The notes: generated by a model from the sequence alone, not told the origin. A DNA stretch of 64,000 nt from Paraburkholderia fungorum (GCF_902833645.1 NZ_CADFGE010000016.1:1-64000); one strand, 5' to 3'. Shown: positions 25,335-34,515, counted from the first letter of the stretch. Made by a program: numbers and translations.

Positions 25335-26423
25335 ATGAAAGCCTGGATGCTCGATGAACCCGGCAAGGCGCTGGCCTTGCGTGAAGTGCCGCAACCGCAG
25401 CCGCGCCGTAATGCCGTGCTGGTGCGGATGGAGTCGGTGCCGCTGCTGAGTTACACGCGTGACTATGTGGAAGGGAAGTTGGGCTATGCGTGCCCGCCGG
25501 GGCCGTTTTCGCCCGGTACCAATGGTGTCGGCCGGATCGTCGCGGTCGGCGAGGGTGTGGTGGCATTCCGCGCGGGCCAACGGGTCGCCGTGAATCCGTA
25601 CCTGATTGCCGATGAAACGGTGCGCGAACCCGCACAGGCGCTACTGGGGCTCACCGCCATCAGCGCCGACAGCGGCGCGTTGATGGCTGACTTTCCGCAC
25701 GGCACGTTGCGCGAACTGGCCGAATTCCCGGCCTCGACCGTCGTCGCGCTGGATGGTCTGGATCAGATCGACGCCGCCCGTCTTGCGGTGCTGGGCAAAT
25801 TCGCGGTGCCGTTCGGCGGCCTGAGGCGCGGCCGGCTATCGGCGGGCGAGACGGTGGCGGTCAACGGCGCGAGCGGTTACTTCGGCTCGGCGGCCGTGAT
25901 CGCGGCGCTGGCGCTCGGCGCGAGCAAGGTGGTCGCCCTAGGCCGTCGGCTGGAGCCGCTGCAAGCGCTGGTCGAGCAAGGCCGCGGGCGTGTGGTGCCC
26001 GTCGTACTGACCGGCGACGTCGCGCAAGACACGGCGGCGATTTGTGCCGCCAGCGGTGGCGGCGTGGACCTCGGCTTCGATATGGTCGGCCACGCGACCG
26101 ATGCGAACGCAACGCTCGCCACATTGCGCAGCCTGCGCCGCGGCGGCCGGCTCGTGCTGATGGGCAGCATGCAAGTGGATTTGCCGATTACGTACCGGGA
26201 GATGTTGCAGAACAACTGGGAGTTGATCGGCCAATTCATGTACACGCGCGCTGACTATCTCGCGTTGATTTCGATGGTCGCATCCGGCCAGATCGCACTC
26301 GATGCGGTCGAGTTGAAGTCGTACCCGTTTGCCGAGCTGGAGGCGGCAATCGACGCGGCCGGCCGTATGTCCGGCTTGCAATGCACGGTGGTGGACGGCA
26401 AGTCGCAGCACGCGTGGGGTTGA
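25335..26423 (+). CDS. Zinc-independent MDR-family alcohol dehydrogenase-like protein
   Basis: The protein (362 aa) belongs to the medium-chain dehydrogenase/reductase superfamily. The GroES-like N-terminal half reads PGTNGVGRIVAVGEGV, and the NAD(P) domain has VNGASGYFGSAAVIAALALGA. The catalytic Cys and the CxxCxxC structural zinc ligands of classical alcohol dehydrogenases are not present, so it resembles quinone-oxidoreductase-like members. A GGAC-AACC ribosome binding site precedes the ATG. It is the single target next to the divergent LysR gene. The substrate is unknown. Confidence 0.82.
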   Translation: MKAWMLDEPGKALALREVPQPQPRRNAVLVRMESVPLLSYTRDYVEGKLGYACPPGPFSPGTNGVGRIVAVGEGVVAFRAGQRVAVNPYLIADETVREPAQALLGLTAISADSGALMADFPHGTLRELAEFPASTVVALDGLDQIDAARLAVLGKFAVPFGGLRRGRLSAGETVAVNGASGYFGSAAVIAALALGASKVVALGRRLEPLQALVEQGRGRVVPVVLTGDVAQDTAAICAASGGGVDLGFDMVGHATDANATLATLRSLRRGGRLVLMGSMQVDLPITYREMLQNNWELIGQFMYTRADYLALISMVASGQIALDAVELKSYPFAELEAAIDAAGRMSGLQCTVVDGKSQHAWG

Positions 26424-26470
26424 GCGTGTAACGACCCGCTCGGCCTGATCGGACCTGCTTGCGGCAGCGT

Positions 26471-26510
26471 AAAAAAAAGCGGCGTTGCTGGTTCACAGCA
26501 AGGCCGCTTT
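26471..26510 (-). terminator. Intrinsic terminator of pyrB
   Basis: Read on the minus strand, AAAGCGGCC pairs with the distal GCCGCTTT through an extended stem (TTGCTG/CAGCAA inside, 5-base loop). A run of eight T follows. It begins 33 bases beyond the pyrB stop and faces the converging dehydrogenase gene, which may share it in part. Confidence 0.85.
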
Positions 26511-26542
26511 GCATCGGACGGTCTCAGTCGATCGGCAGGCGA

Positions 26543-27835
26543 TCAATCGATGCCGTGAAACACCGCGTCGTCCGGACCGAGGTAAGCGGGCGGGCGCCAC
26601 GCGGCGTCGCGCATCGAATGCTGGACCAGCTTTTCGACGCCCAGCAGTACCGCGAAAATCGCCATCCGCACGGGAATGCCATTATCGGTCTGCCGGAAAA
26701 TCGCCAGCCGCGGATCGTGATTCAGGTCGACGCTCAGATCGTTCGCGCCCGGCCGGCTGTCGCGCGGCAGCGGGTGCATGATCAACGTGTCGGCACCGCA
26801 TACGCTGTCCATCAGCGCCTGATTGATCTGGAAATCCGGCGTGTAGCCTTCGAACGATTCGTCGGTGAAGCGCTCTTTCTGAATGCGCGTGGCGTACACC
26901 ACGTCGGCGCCGCGCAGGCCGGCGGTCAGATCGTGAGTCTGCTCGATCACATGATCGTTGCGTGAAATCTGCTCGATGATGTAGCTCGGCATTTCGAGCA
27001 TGGGCGGCGAGATCAGCGTGAACTTGATGCCGCGATAGAGCGCCAGCAGCTTGACCAGCGAATGCACCGTGCGGCCGTATTTCAGATCGCCGACCAGCGC
27101 GATATGCGCCCCGTCGACAATCTTGCCCAGGCGCGAGAACTCGCGCTGGATCGTGTACAGGTCGAGCAGAGCCTGGCTCGGATGCTCGCCGGGGCCGTCG
27201 CCGCCGTTGATCACCGGCACGTTGGTGGCGCGCGCGAATTCGGCCACCGAGCCTTGCTCCGGATGACGGATCACCAGCGCATCCACGTAGCCGCTCATCA
27301 CGCGGCTGGTGTCGTAAATCGACTCGCCCTTGGCCATCGACGAAAACGTGAAGCCGGTGGTGTCGCACACTGAGCCGCCGAGCCGGCAGAACGCCGCGCC
27401 GAAGCTCACGCGGGTCCGGGTGCTGGCCTCGAAAAACAGATTGCCGAGTACCGCGCCTTCGAGCACGCGCGAGATTTTACGGCGCCGTGCGATCGGCTGC
27501 ATGATGTCGGCGACGCGAAACAGCGCTTCGACCGAGTCGCGCGAGAATTGATCGACGGACAGCAGTTGCGGTTTGCCCTCGAACAGCATCTGGCTGGCAA
27601 GCGACTGCGAGTCTACGCTTTGCGTATGCTTTTCGCCTGGTTCGCCATGCACCACGATTTCCGACACGAAACGCTCCACGATCTCCGGCATGGCGCGCGA
27701 TTCCTGCGAATCGTCCGGCAGCAGCCACGTGTCGAGTGCGCGGCGCGACACGCCGATACGGCTCGCGAACGCTTCGCGGGTCATGTTCATGCGACGCATC
27801 GCGTCGCGTAGGAAGGCTTGTTGTGGGACGCTCAT
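26543..27835 (-). CDS. pyrB: Aspartate carbamoyltransferase with N-terminal HTH extension
   Basis: The protein (430 aa) makes N-carbamoyl-aspartate in pyrimidine synthesis. The carbamoyl-phosphate loop STRTR is at 138-142. HPSQALLDL and MHPLPR, the other active-site signatures, are intact. E. coli PyrB is 311 aa; here about 90 extra N-terminal residues begin with a helix-turn-helix-like segment (MTREAFASRIGVSRRALDTWL, residues about 18-38). Several burkholderial enzymes are known to be long in this way. No pyrI regulatory-subunit gene or dihydroorotase-like partner is adjacent. It is transcribed divergently from the DapA-family gene and ends at an intrinsic terminator. Confidence 0.92.
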   Translation of the reverse strand: MSVPQQAFLRDAMRRMNMTREAFASRIGVSRRALDTWLLPDDSQESRAMPEIVERFVSEIVVHGEPGEKHTQSVDSQSLASQMLFEGKPQLLSVDQFSRDSVEALFRVADIMQPIARRRKISRVLEGAVLGNLFFEASTRTRVSFGAAFCRLGGSVCDTTGFTFSSMAKGESIYDTSRVMSGYVDALVIRHPEQGSVAEFARATNVPVINGGDGPGEHPSQALLDLYTIQREFSRLGKIVDGAHIALVGDLKYGRTVHSLVKLLALYRGIKFTLISPPMLEMPSYIIEQISRNDHVIEQTHDLTAGLRGADVVYATRIQKERFTDESFEGYTPDFQINQALMDSVCGADTLIMHPLPRDSRPGANDLSVDLNHDPRLAIFRQTDNGIPVRMAIFAVLLGVEKLVQHSMRDAAWRPPAYLGPDDAVFHGID

Positions 27836-28231
27836 GCGGGCACCTGTCGGGAAAGGGCTGCGTATCGGCTATGTACGCGGTGCGTATATTAGTTTCCCTG
27901 TTGCAGAAGTCAAGCAATTTTGCGAGTTTGGCCGGCCCGCTTTGCCAACTCGCGCCGGACGCGGTTAAACTGCGTGTCATGCATTCCGGCCAAACGTTCC
28001 GACCCTGCTCGTCAACCGCCGCACGTCTCGCTTCTGCGAGCGTCGTGGCCGCACGCGCGAATCTCGAGAACGTCAACGCCAAAGCCAAAAAACAGCCGCT
28101 CATCTGACCGGAGCCGCTGTTCCGTCAGATGTTGCGACGGAACAGCCGGTCAACGCCCCCTGCGGCATTCCCTGTTTTTCCTCCCTCGCACCGCTGATCG
28201 GAATCGATACGGTCGTCATCGAGGTAAAAAC
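27836..28231. promoter_or_regulatory. Divergent pyrB/dapA-like intergenic region with pyrB promoter
   Basis: For pyrB a good sigma-70 promoter is visible on the minus strand: -35 TTGACT (27908-27913), a 16-base spacer, then -10 TAATAT (27886-27891), about 50 bases before the ATG. The side toward the DapA-like gene holds no clear promoter. A short 42-codon frame (27979-28107 region) lacks a ribosome binding site and is not called. Confidence 0.65.
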
Positions 28232-29146
28232 ATGTCTATTTTTTCGGGTATCTGGGTTCCGCTCATCACGCCATTCGCCGACGGCGAGGTGGATCACGCC
28301 GCGCTGCGCGCGCTGGTGCGCCGCTATGCCGACGCGGGCATTGCCGGGCTGGTCGCACTCGGCACGACCGGCGAGCCAGCCGCGCTCGACGACGCCGAGC
28401 AGCACGCCGTGCTGGCGACGATTCTCGACGAAGCGCAGACCGCCGGCCAAGGCGCGAACGCGCGAGCGCTGCCCGTGCTGGTCGGCGTGTCGGGCAATCA
28501 CACGGCGAGCATGCAGGCGCGCATCGGGCAACTGAACGCATTGCCGATCGCCGGCGTGCTGATAGCCGCGCCGTACTACATCCGGCCTTCGCAGGCGGGC
28601 ATCGTCGGGCATTTCATGGCGCTTGCCGAGGCGAGCGAGAAGCCTGTCGTGCTGTACGACATTCCCTATCGAACCGGTGTGCGGCTCGAACTCGACACGC
28701 TCCTGACGCTGGCCGCGCATCCACGAATTCAGGCGGTGAAGGATTGCGCCGGTTCGCTCGACACCACGCTCGCGCTGATTCGCGATGGCCGCCTGCAGGT
28801 GCTGACCGGCGAGGACATCAATCTGTTCAACACCCTGTGCCTGGGCGGCAGCGGGGCGATCGCGGCTTCCGCGCATCTGCGGCCGGAGCGGTTCGTCGCG
28901 CTGTATCGTGCGTTATCGGCGGGCCGCCTCGACGAAGGGCGGCGTATTTTTCATGAGCTCGCGCCATTGATCCAGGCGCTGTTTGCCGAGCCGAACCCGG
29001 CGCCGGTGAAGGCGCTGCTTGCAGCGCAAGGCCTGATACGCGACGGCTTGCGCATGCCGATGACGCGTGCCAGCGATGCGCTGGTTGCACGGCTGTGTGA
29101 GCTGGACAGGTTTGATCGGAACGAGCCGCGTCTGGCGGCACGGTGA
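28232..29146 (+). CDS. DapA/DHDPS-family aldolase
   Basis: The protein (304 aa) is a dihydrodipicolinate synthase/N-acetylneuraminate lyase-type class I aldolase. The GTTGEPAAL pocket, the proton-relay Tyr in LYDIPYRTG and the Schiff-base Lys in IQAVKDCAG are all present. A true lysine-pathway DapA or a related pyruvate aldolase are both possible. The ATG at 28232 (MSIFSGIWVPLITPF) was chosen over upstream in-frame starts because it gives the standard N-terminus. A GAGGTAAAAAC ribosome binding site precedes it. It stands alone, divergent from pyrB. Confidence 0.88.
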   Translation: MSIFSGIWVPLITPFADGEVDHAALRALVRRYADAGIAGLVALGTTGEPAALDDAEQHAVLATILDEAQTAGQGANARALPVLVGVSGNHTASMQARIGQLNALPIAGVLIAAPYYIRPSQAGIVGHFMALAEASEKPVVLYDIPYRTGVRLELDTLLTLAAHPRIQAVKDCAGSLDTTLALIRDGRLQVLTGEDINLFNTLCLGGSGAIAASAHLRPERFVALYRALSAGRLDEGRRIFHELAPLIQALFAEPNPAPVKALLAAQGLIRDGLRMPMTRASDALVARLCELDRFDRNEPRLAAR

Positions 29147-29308
29147 GCATGAGCGCGGACTCGTCAACTGCCCTTTGTATTTGAGATGATGGTTCGTGAT
29201 GCCAGGCGATAATCGGCCCCCTTTGTCCATTATCGCAACCGGTAAGTTGTCCGGTTGATGTCGCATGCAGTCAGTCCCGTTCGCCGATTTCCCGTCTCGT
29301 TTTTGCCT

Positions 29309-29351
29309 GTTCAACACGCGTGGCGCGTTCAACACACCGCGCGTGTTGAAC
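29309..29351. repeat. 12-bp perfect inverted repeat upstream of the M23 peptidase
   Basis: GTTCAACACGCG (29309-29320) and CGCGTGTTGAAC (29340-29351) are exact inverse complements around a 19-base loop, which itself contains a further GTTCAACAC. It lies in the 267-base gap between the DapA-like gene and the M23 gene, 63 bases before the latter's ATG. It could act as a terminator without a U-run, or as an operator. The remainder of the gap holds no gene. Confidence 0.55.
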
Positions 29352-29413
29352 GCGTCCTGCGTCGCCCGTACGCTGCCTTGCGCGCGCCTTATGGCGCGTG
29401 CCGGGAGCTGCTG

Positions 29414-30403
29414 ATGTCCTCCATGTTTGGCGCCGGCCGCAGGTTTTCCAGCGGGCCGGTCAGTTTCGTGACGCGCCGCACCGTGCTGACCATCGTGGTT
29501 GCGACCGCGTTCGGCGCGGCGGCGCTGGCGCTCGCCGCAGGCATCGCGATCGGCATGCATTGGCCGGCACACGACGCCGCCGGCGAGCAAGTGGCGAACC
29601 GTGTCGAGCACGACTATGCGATTGATCAGCTCGGCAAGCTGAACGCGTCCGTGGCGCAGATCGAACCGCGCATCGCGCGCCTGACGCTGCAGGTCGACGC
29701 GTTGCGCGATTTCGAAACACGTCTGAATACACCGCGGCCGGCGCCGCGCGCACCGGCTACTTCAGCTACCCCGGCCATCCCGGCAACCCCGGGCGCCGCC
29801 TCCGAACCCGACCTGTCCGCAACCGACGGCGAGGGCGGTCCGTCTTTACCGCCGCGCCGCTGTACGGATGTCATGCCGCAAGCGGCCGGTCATGCCGATG
29901 CCGCGCGCACCCGGCAACAACTGGATTGCATCGCGGCGACGCTGTCCGCGCTCGAGCAGCAGACCGCCGACCACGCGATCGCCTACGCCGCCTTCCCCGG
30001 CCGCATGCCCGCCGACGGCGCGCGCTTCGGCTCACCGTTCGGCAACCGCACCGATCCGTTCACCCATCGTTTGAGTTTTCATCCGGGCGTCGACCTGGTC
30101 GCCAGAACCGGTACGCCGATTCTCGCGGCAGCAGGCGGCCGGGTCATCTTCGCCGGTGAGAAATCGGGCTATGGCAACTGCGTCGAAATCGATCACGGCA
30201 ACGGCCTCGTGACCCGTTACGGCCACGCGTCGCGCATCGTTGCGCATGTCGGCGATCTGGTGCTGCCGCGCCAGTATGTCGCCGACGTCGGTTCCACCGG
30301 CCGCTCCACCGGGCCGCATCTGCATTTCGAAGTACTGGTCAACGGCGCGCCGGTCAACCCGGCCGCTTACCTTGCGCTGTTCGCGCCCCCGCCCCATGGT
30401 TGA
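29414..30403 (+). CDS. Membrane-anchored M23-family peptidase (LytM)
   Basis: The protein (329 aa) should cleave or shape peptidoglycan. It has an N-terminal single membrane segment (about 20-45, VLTIVVATAFGAAALALAAG), a coiled-coil/Pro-Ala linker, and a C-terminal LytM domain with HPGVDLVARTGTP, GHASRIVAHVGD and HLHFEVLVNG. The zinc ligands H, D and HxH are all present. The ATG at 29414 was chosen as giving the basic residues before the membrane segment; an in-frame upstream extension to 29255 has no ribosome binding site. It is followed by an overlapping coiled-coil gene and a bactofilin gene, suggesting a cell-shape unit. Confidence 0.87.
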   Translation: MSSMFGAGRRFSSGPVSFVTRRTVLTIVVATAFGAAALALAAGIAIGMHWPAHDAAGEQVANRVEHDYAIDQLGKLNASVAQIEPRIARLTLQVDALRDFETRLNTPRPAPRAPATSATPAIPATPGAASEPDLSATDGEGGPSLPPRRCTDVMPQAAGHADAARTRQQLDCIAATLSALEQQTADHAIAYAAFPGRMPADGARFGSPFGNRTDPFTHRLSFHPGVDLVARTGTPILAAAGGRVIFAGEKSGYGNCVEIDHGNGLVTRYGHASRIVAHVGDLVLPRQYVADVGSTGRSTGPHLHFEVLVNGAPVNPAAYLALFAPPPHG

Positions 30404-30782
30404 GCGACGCCTCTCCCGCGATGCGGGCCGTCTGACGCAGCGCGCCTACACGTTGCAACCCGCACGCTCGCCGGGTTTTCGCGCGGCCCTGTGGGTTTTG
30501 GTGTGCGCGCTCAGCGCGGCTGGCGGCGCGGCGGCCGTTGTGGCTTGGCACGCGCAGCGCGCCGGCACACCGGCGCTTCAATGCACTGCGGCGCCCGCGG
30601 ATGAAGGCAGCGAACAGAGGGAGCTAGCCCGCGCGCGGCTTGCGTTGGCGCAGGAATCGGCGGCGCGCGCCGCGGTGCAGAAAACCGCGGATGGCGCCGC
30701 CGCCGATGTCGCGAGATTGAATGCCGAACTGCAGTTTCTGCGCGGCCAGAGCAAAGCGAAGCCATCCGAGCCGCGCCGCTGA
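30396..30782 (+). CDS. Small membrane-anchored coiled-coil protein
   Basis: The protein (128 aa) has a basic N-terminus, one membrane segment (AALWVLVCALSAAGGAAAVV, about 30-50), then an Ala/Arg/Glu-rich helix predicted as coiled coil (ELARARLALAQESAARAAVQ) on the far side. The ATG overlaps the M23 stop by 8 bases, so it is translationally coupled. The family is not recognised. Position between an M23 peptidase and bactofilin suggests it could be the adapter linking a periplasmic hydrolase to the cytoplasmic filament; that is inference. Confidence 0.72.
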   Translation: MVERRLSRDAGRLTQRAYTLQPARSPGFRAALWVLVCALSAAGGAAAVVAWHAQRAGTPALQCTAAPADEGSEQRELARARLALAQESAARAAVQKTADGAAADVARLNAELQFLRGQSKAKPSEPRR

Positions 30783-30949
30783 CTGACGGGTATGCGGCGC
30801 AACACCCCGATGACCCGGCAAGCGGATGACCCGGCAACCGGGCAGGAACAATCAGGCAACAACAACGAGGCAACAACCAGCCAACAACACCCCGGATCGT
30901 CGCCCGGACGGCATCGCGCGACGAACATTTTCATTTTCACGAGGTATTT

Positions 30950-31384
30950 ATGTTCAGCAAGAAAAAGCACGCGGGTATCCAGCAGACGAAGCTCGCCACA
31001 CTCATCGCCCATGACGTGCGGATCACGGGCGACCTCCTGTTCAGCGACGGCCTGCGCATGGACGGCCACGTGACCGGCAACGTCAGCGGCGAGCCGGGTG
31101 CGCAGACGCTGCTGGTATTGAGCGAGCGCGGCTCGATCGAGGGCAACGTGCATGGCTATGACGTGGTGGTCAACGGCCGGATAATCGGCGACGTGATCGC
31201 CGATCACTTTGTCGAGTTGCAAAGCGGCGCGCACGTGACCGGCAACATCTACTACCAGCAGTTGCGGATGGATTGCGGCGCCTCGGTGGACGGCAAGCTG
31301 GCGAGGCGTGAAGCTGTACAGATTGCGACGCCGATGCTCGTCGAAGTGGCCGATAGCGCGCGAGAGGAACGCAAGGCCGGTTAA
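30950..31384 (+). CDS. Bactofilin
   Basis: The protein (144 aa) is a bactofilin, a beta-helical polymer-forming cytoskeletal protein. The repeating short beta rungs (DVRITGDLLFSDGLRMDGHV, VVVNGRIIGDVIADHFVEL, GASVDGKL) are characteristic. Its length is typical and the flanks of the helix are short and disordered. A CGAGGTATTT ribosome binding site precedes the ATG. The 167-base gap from the coiled-coil gene is CAA-rich (30855-30895). Together with the M23 and coiled-coil genes it forms a likely morphogenesis set. Confidence 0.92.
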   Translation: MFSKKKHAGIQQTKLATLIAHDVRITGDLLFSDGLRMDGHVTGNVSGEPGAQTLLVLSERGSIEGNVHGYDVVVNGRIIGDVIADHFVELQSGAHVTGNIYYQQLRMDCGASVDGKLARREAVQIATPMLVEVADSAREERKAG

Positions 31385-31516
31385 TCCGTTAATGAGCGAT
31401 CAATGAGTGGCTAATGCGCGACCAATTAGCGCTTAACGAGCGCCTGACCGGCGGCTAAAGTCATAAACGGGCCAATGCGCCGCCAACAGGGGTTCGCAAG
31501 CGGCCCGCGCGCCGCG

Positions 31517-32323
31517 TCAAATCGCTCCCGGCAGTGACTGGCGTTGCGTGGACGTGTCGTGACCGAGCACGTCGCCGCGTGGCAGCCGCGAATCGCGCAG
31601 AGCCCGCATTTGCCGTGCTCCGGCGAGATGTTCCAGCGCGCCGCGGTCGAGCGTGGCGAGCATGTCGCGTTCGGTGACCAACTGGCGCAAGGCCAGCACG
31701 ATCAAGCCGACGGTCAACAGCAGATCGCCTGCAAACACCACCGCGTACAGCGCCGAGGTGGTGCGAGGATTGCCGTAGAACAGTGTCATATTGGCCCGGT
31801 CCAGCAGGACCAGCAGGAGCGGCACGATGACATTGAGCATCGCGATGATGCTGCCCACGACCACCAGCACACGTGCCGGCCCGAGATGCGGACGGCGCCG
31901 GCGGCACACTTCATACAGCGTCGCCGCGCGACACGGCAGAAAAAACAGCGCCAGCAGCAAGGCGCGGGCGCCCAGCGGCGCGTTCAATGCCAGCATGCTC
32001 CCATGCAGCACGGCAAACACGGCCGTGACGGCAAGGCCGGTGCGCCACCGCGGCGCGGCGCCGAACAGATCGCGCGTGCCCGACCAGATCAGAATGCGGC
32101 TTAGCAACGCCAGCGTCGCGGTGGCCAGCATCAGCAGGTCATTGGGCCAGATCTTATGCAACGCGAACGATGCCGTGGCGGTGGCAAGCAGATAAAAGCC
32201 GATGGCCCAGAAGCGGAAGGCGCCGACCTGCGCGAACATGCGCGAAAGCGCCGTCGTGATCAGGGCGCTGCACAGAAACAGAATCAGCCATACCGTTTGG
32301 AACGTCGCTACGTCAATTTTCAT
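31517..32323 (-). CDS. Seven-helix membrane protein, sensor-like, lacking an output domain
   Basis: The protein (268 aa) has about seven hydrophobic helices (for example TVWLILFLCSALITTAL, RVLVVVGSIIAMLNVIVPLL, FAGDLLLTVGLIVLAL). It ends in a short cytoplasmic tail beginning RQLVTERDMLATLD. This layout matches the N-terminal sensor part of many diguanylate cyclases, whose GGDEF domain starts right after such a tail, but here only about 50 residues follow and no GGDEF is seen. The ATG at 32323 (ribosome binding site CTGGAGA) was preferred over 32341. It is co-directional with, and 122 bases downstream of, the MHYT-GGDEF-EAL gene. Its function is unknown. Confidence 0.7.
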   Translation of the reverse strand: MKIDVATFQTVWLILFLCSALITTALSRMFAQVGAFRFWAIGFYLLATATASFALHKIWPNDLLMLATATLALLSRILIWSGTRDLFGAAPRWRTGLAVTAVFAVLHGSMLALNAPLGARALLLALFFLPCRAATLYEVCRRRRPHLGPARVLVVVGSIIAMLNVIVPLLLVLLDRANMTLFYGNPRTTSALYAVVFAGDLLLTVGLIVLALRQLVTERDMLATLDRGALEHLAGARQMRALRDSRLPRGDVLGHDTSTQRQSLPGAI

Positions 32324-32445
32324 GAAATCTCCAGCCGCCAATCTGTCTGTTCCTGCTTATCGGTAAAACGGGGTCGCGCAGCGAGGGACACGGCGACGGA
32401 CACCCTCGTGGCGCACCCCTGCGCGTTTCGAGTGGATCCGGATGC

Positions 32446-34515
32446 TCATGCCGCCATCATCCTCTCACGGAGCAGTTCACTGAAATCGTCGGCGCTAAGC
32501 GGCTTGCCTAGCAGGAAGCCTTGCATCTCGTCGCACATCATTGATTTGAGCTTGTCGAGCTGCGATTCGGTCTCGACGCCTTCCGCCACGACGTCCATCT
32601 CCAGCGAGTGCGCGAGCGCAATGATTGCGGAGACGATCGCGCTGCCTTCCGGTCCGTGCTCGTCGAGGCCGTTGGTGAAGAAGCGGTCGATTTTCAGTTG
32701 CTTGACGCGAAAGCGCTGCAGGTAAGCGAGGCTGGAATAGCCGGTGCCGAAATCGTCGATGGCGATTTCAAAGCCGCTTGCCTGAAACTCGCGGATCATT
32801 TCGATGGTTTTAGGCGCGTCCTGCATCGCGACGGATTCGGTGATTTCGAACATGATCTGTCCGCATTGCACGCCTTCCTCCTTGACGATCTCGAGCATCG
32901 TTGGGACGAGGTTCGGTTGCGACAACTGGCGTGGCGACAGATTGATCGCCACTTTCATCGACGGCAGGCCTTGCGCGACCCAGCGGCGAATCTGCCGGCA
33001 GGTTTCACGCATGACCCAGTAGCCGATCTGTACGATCTGGCCGGAGCGCTCGGCAATCGGCACGAACTCGAGCGGCGCCAGCGCGCCAAGCTGCGGATGA
33101 TTCAGGCGGATCAGCGCTTCGGCGCCCGCCAGCGAGTCGCCGCTGCCATGGAACTTCGGCTGGAAGTGCAGCGAGAAATGTCCGGCGGTGAGCGCTTCAT
33201 GCAGCGCACTCTGAATTTGCAGCGTACGCGTCGCGGCTTCGTTCATGCTTTGTTCGAAGAAGCGATAGGTGCTGCGGCCCGCGCGCTTGGCTTCGTACAT
33301 GGCCGCGTCGGCATGTTTGAGCAGCGTGTCGACGCTGTCGCCGTCGTGCGGATAGAGCGCGATGCCGATGCTCGGCATCACCTGCAGCGGCTGCGAGTCG
33401 GTCCAGATGCCACGGCGCATCCGGTCGAGCACGCCTTCGGCGATCGTGCCGGCATCTTCGCGTGAATCCAGATTTTCGGACAGCACGACGAACTCGTCGC
33501 CGCCCAGACGCGCGACGGTGTCGCTCGCACGCACGCACAGCAGAAGACGCTGGGCGAACGCGGACAGCACTTCGTCGCCGGCCGAGTGGCCGAGCGAATC
33601 GTTAATGGTCTTGAAGCCGTCGAGATCCATGAACAGGATGGCGAACAGCGAACGCTGCCGGCGCGCAACATGGATCGCGTGTTGGATGCGGTCGGTGAGC
33701 GTGCTGCGGTTGGGCAGGCCGGTCAGCGTGTCGAGCGTGGCAAGCCGCACGATCTGACCGTTCAGTTTCGATACCGAGCCGATCAGGAAGCTGGTGCGCG
33801 CATCGAAACGCGACAACATCAGCGTCACGATCAGAATCGCAAATGTGAACAGGATCACCGAGGTCGCCAGCCATTCCGCGTTCACGCCCTTAGCCGCGCC
33901 GCACACGGCGCCGGGCAGAAACTCGGCGGCCGCCATGCCGGTGTAATGCATGCCGCTGATTGCCACGCCCATCACCAGCGCGGCGCCGAAACGTTTGCGC
34001 ACGACGTGGCGTTCGTCGTCGTTACTGAGTGCGCGCGCCATCCATAGCGCGGCGGTCGAGGCGCCGATCGCGATCACCAGCGAAGCGGCGAACCAGGCCG
34101 GGCGGTAATGGATGCCCGGCGCCATCTGCATGGCGGCCATGCCGGTGTAGTGCATGCCGGCAATGCCGAAGCCCATCAGCACGCCGCCGGCTACGAGCCG
34201 AAGCGGGGTAAGCCGTGTCTGGGTCGTCACAACCAGTGCCAGATACGAGACGCCGATCGCGAGGCCGAGCGAAAAAGCGGTCGTCGCGAAGTCGTAGCCA
34301 AGCGGGATCGGCAGCGAAAAGGCGAGCATCGCGATGAAGTGCATCGACCAGATCCCGACACCGAGCGCCGCGGCGCCGCCCAGACGCCACGCGCGACGCA
34401 GACGTACCGATGCCAGCATGAAGATGCGGCCTGTCAAATCGAGCGCCGTATAGGACGCTAGCGCCGCGACGAGGAACGAGATTGCAACCAGCCAAAAATT
34501 GTATGAGCTCTGCAT
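32446..34515 (-). CDS. MHYT-GGDEF-EAL cyclic-di-GMP turnover protein
   Basis: The protein (689 aa) starts with a seven-helix MHYT sensor (SMHFIAML, then GMHYTGMAAMQM, then GMHYTGMAAAEF), thought to sense small gases through metal. A GGDEF domain follows with an intact active-site motif at about 338-342. The EAL domain has EAL at 466-468, DDFGTGYSSL and the C-terminal GFLLGKPL. Both catalytic signatures are intact, so it may make or degrade c-di-GMP depending on the signal. An AT-rich stretch (34560-34600, TTTATTTAATTAATTTT) upstream on the minus strand likely holds its promoter. The first helices begin right after MQSSYNFW. Confidence 0.94.
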   Translation of the reverse strand: MQSSYNFWLVAISFLVAALASYTALDLTGRIFMLASVRLRRAWRLGGAAALGVGIWSMHFIAMLAFSLPIPLGYDFATTAFSLGLAIGVSYLALVVTTQTRLTPLRLVAGGVLMGFGIAGMHYTGMAAMQMAPGIHYRPAWFAASLVIAIGASTAALWMARALSNDDERHVVRKRFGAALVMGVAISGMHYTGMAAAEFLPGAVCGAAKGVNAEWLATSVILFTFAILIVTLMLSRFDARTSFLIGSVSKLNGQIVRLATLDTLTGLPNRSTLTDRIQHAIHVARRQRSLFAILFMDLDGFKTINDSLGHSAGDEVLSAFAQRLLLCVRASDTVARLGGDEFVVLSENLDSREDAGTIAEGVLDRMRRGIWTDSQPLQVMPSIGIALYPHDGDSVDTLLKHADAAMYEAKRAGRSTYRFFEQSMNEAATRTLQIQSALHEALTAGHFSLHFQPKFHGSGDSLAGAEALIRLNHPQLGALAPLEFVPIAERSGQIVQIGYWVMRETCRQIRRWVAQGLPSMKVAINLSPRQLSQPNLVPTMLEIVKEEGVQCGQIMFEITESVAMQDAPKTIEMIREFQASGFEIAIDDFGTGYSSLAYLQRFRVKQLKIDRFFTNGLDEHGPEGSAIVSAIIALAHSLEMDVVAEGVETESQLDKLKSMMCDEMQGFLLGKPLSADDFSELLRERMMAA

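Noticed and set aside
27979..28107. 42-codon frame before the DapA-like gene
   Set aside because: No ribosome binding site and low-complexity Ala/Arg content.
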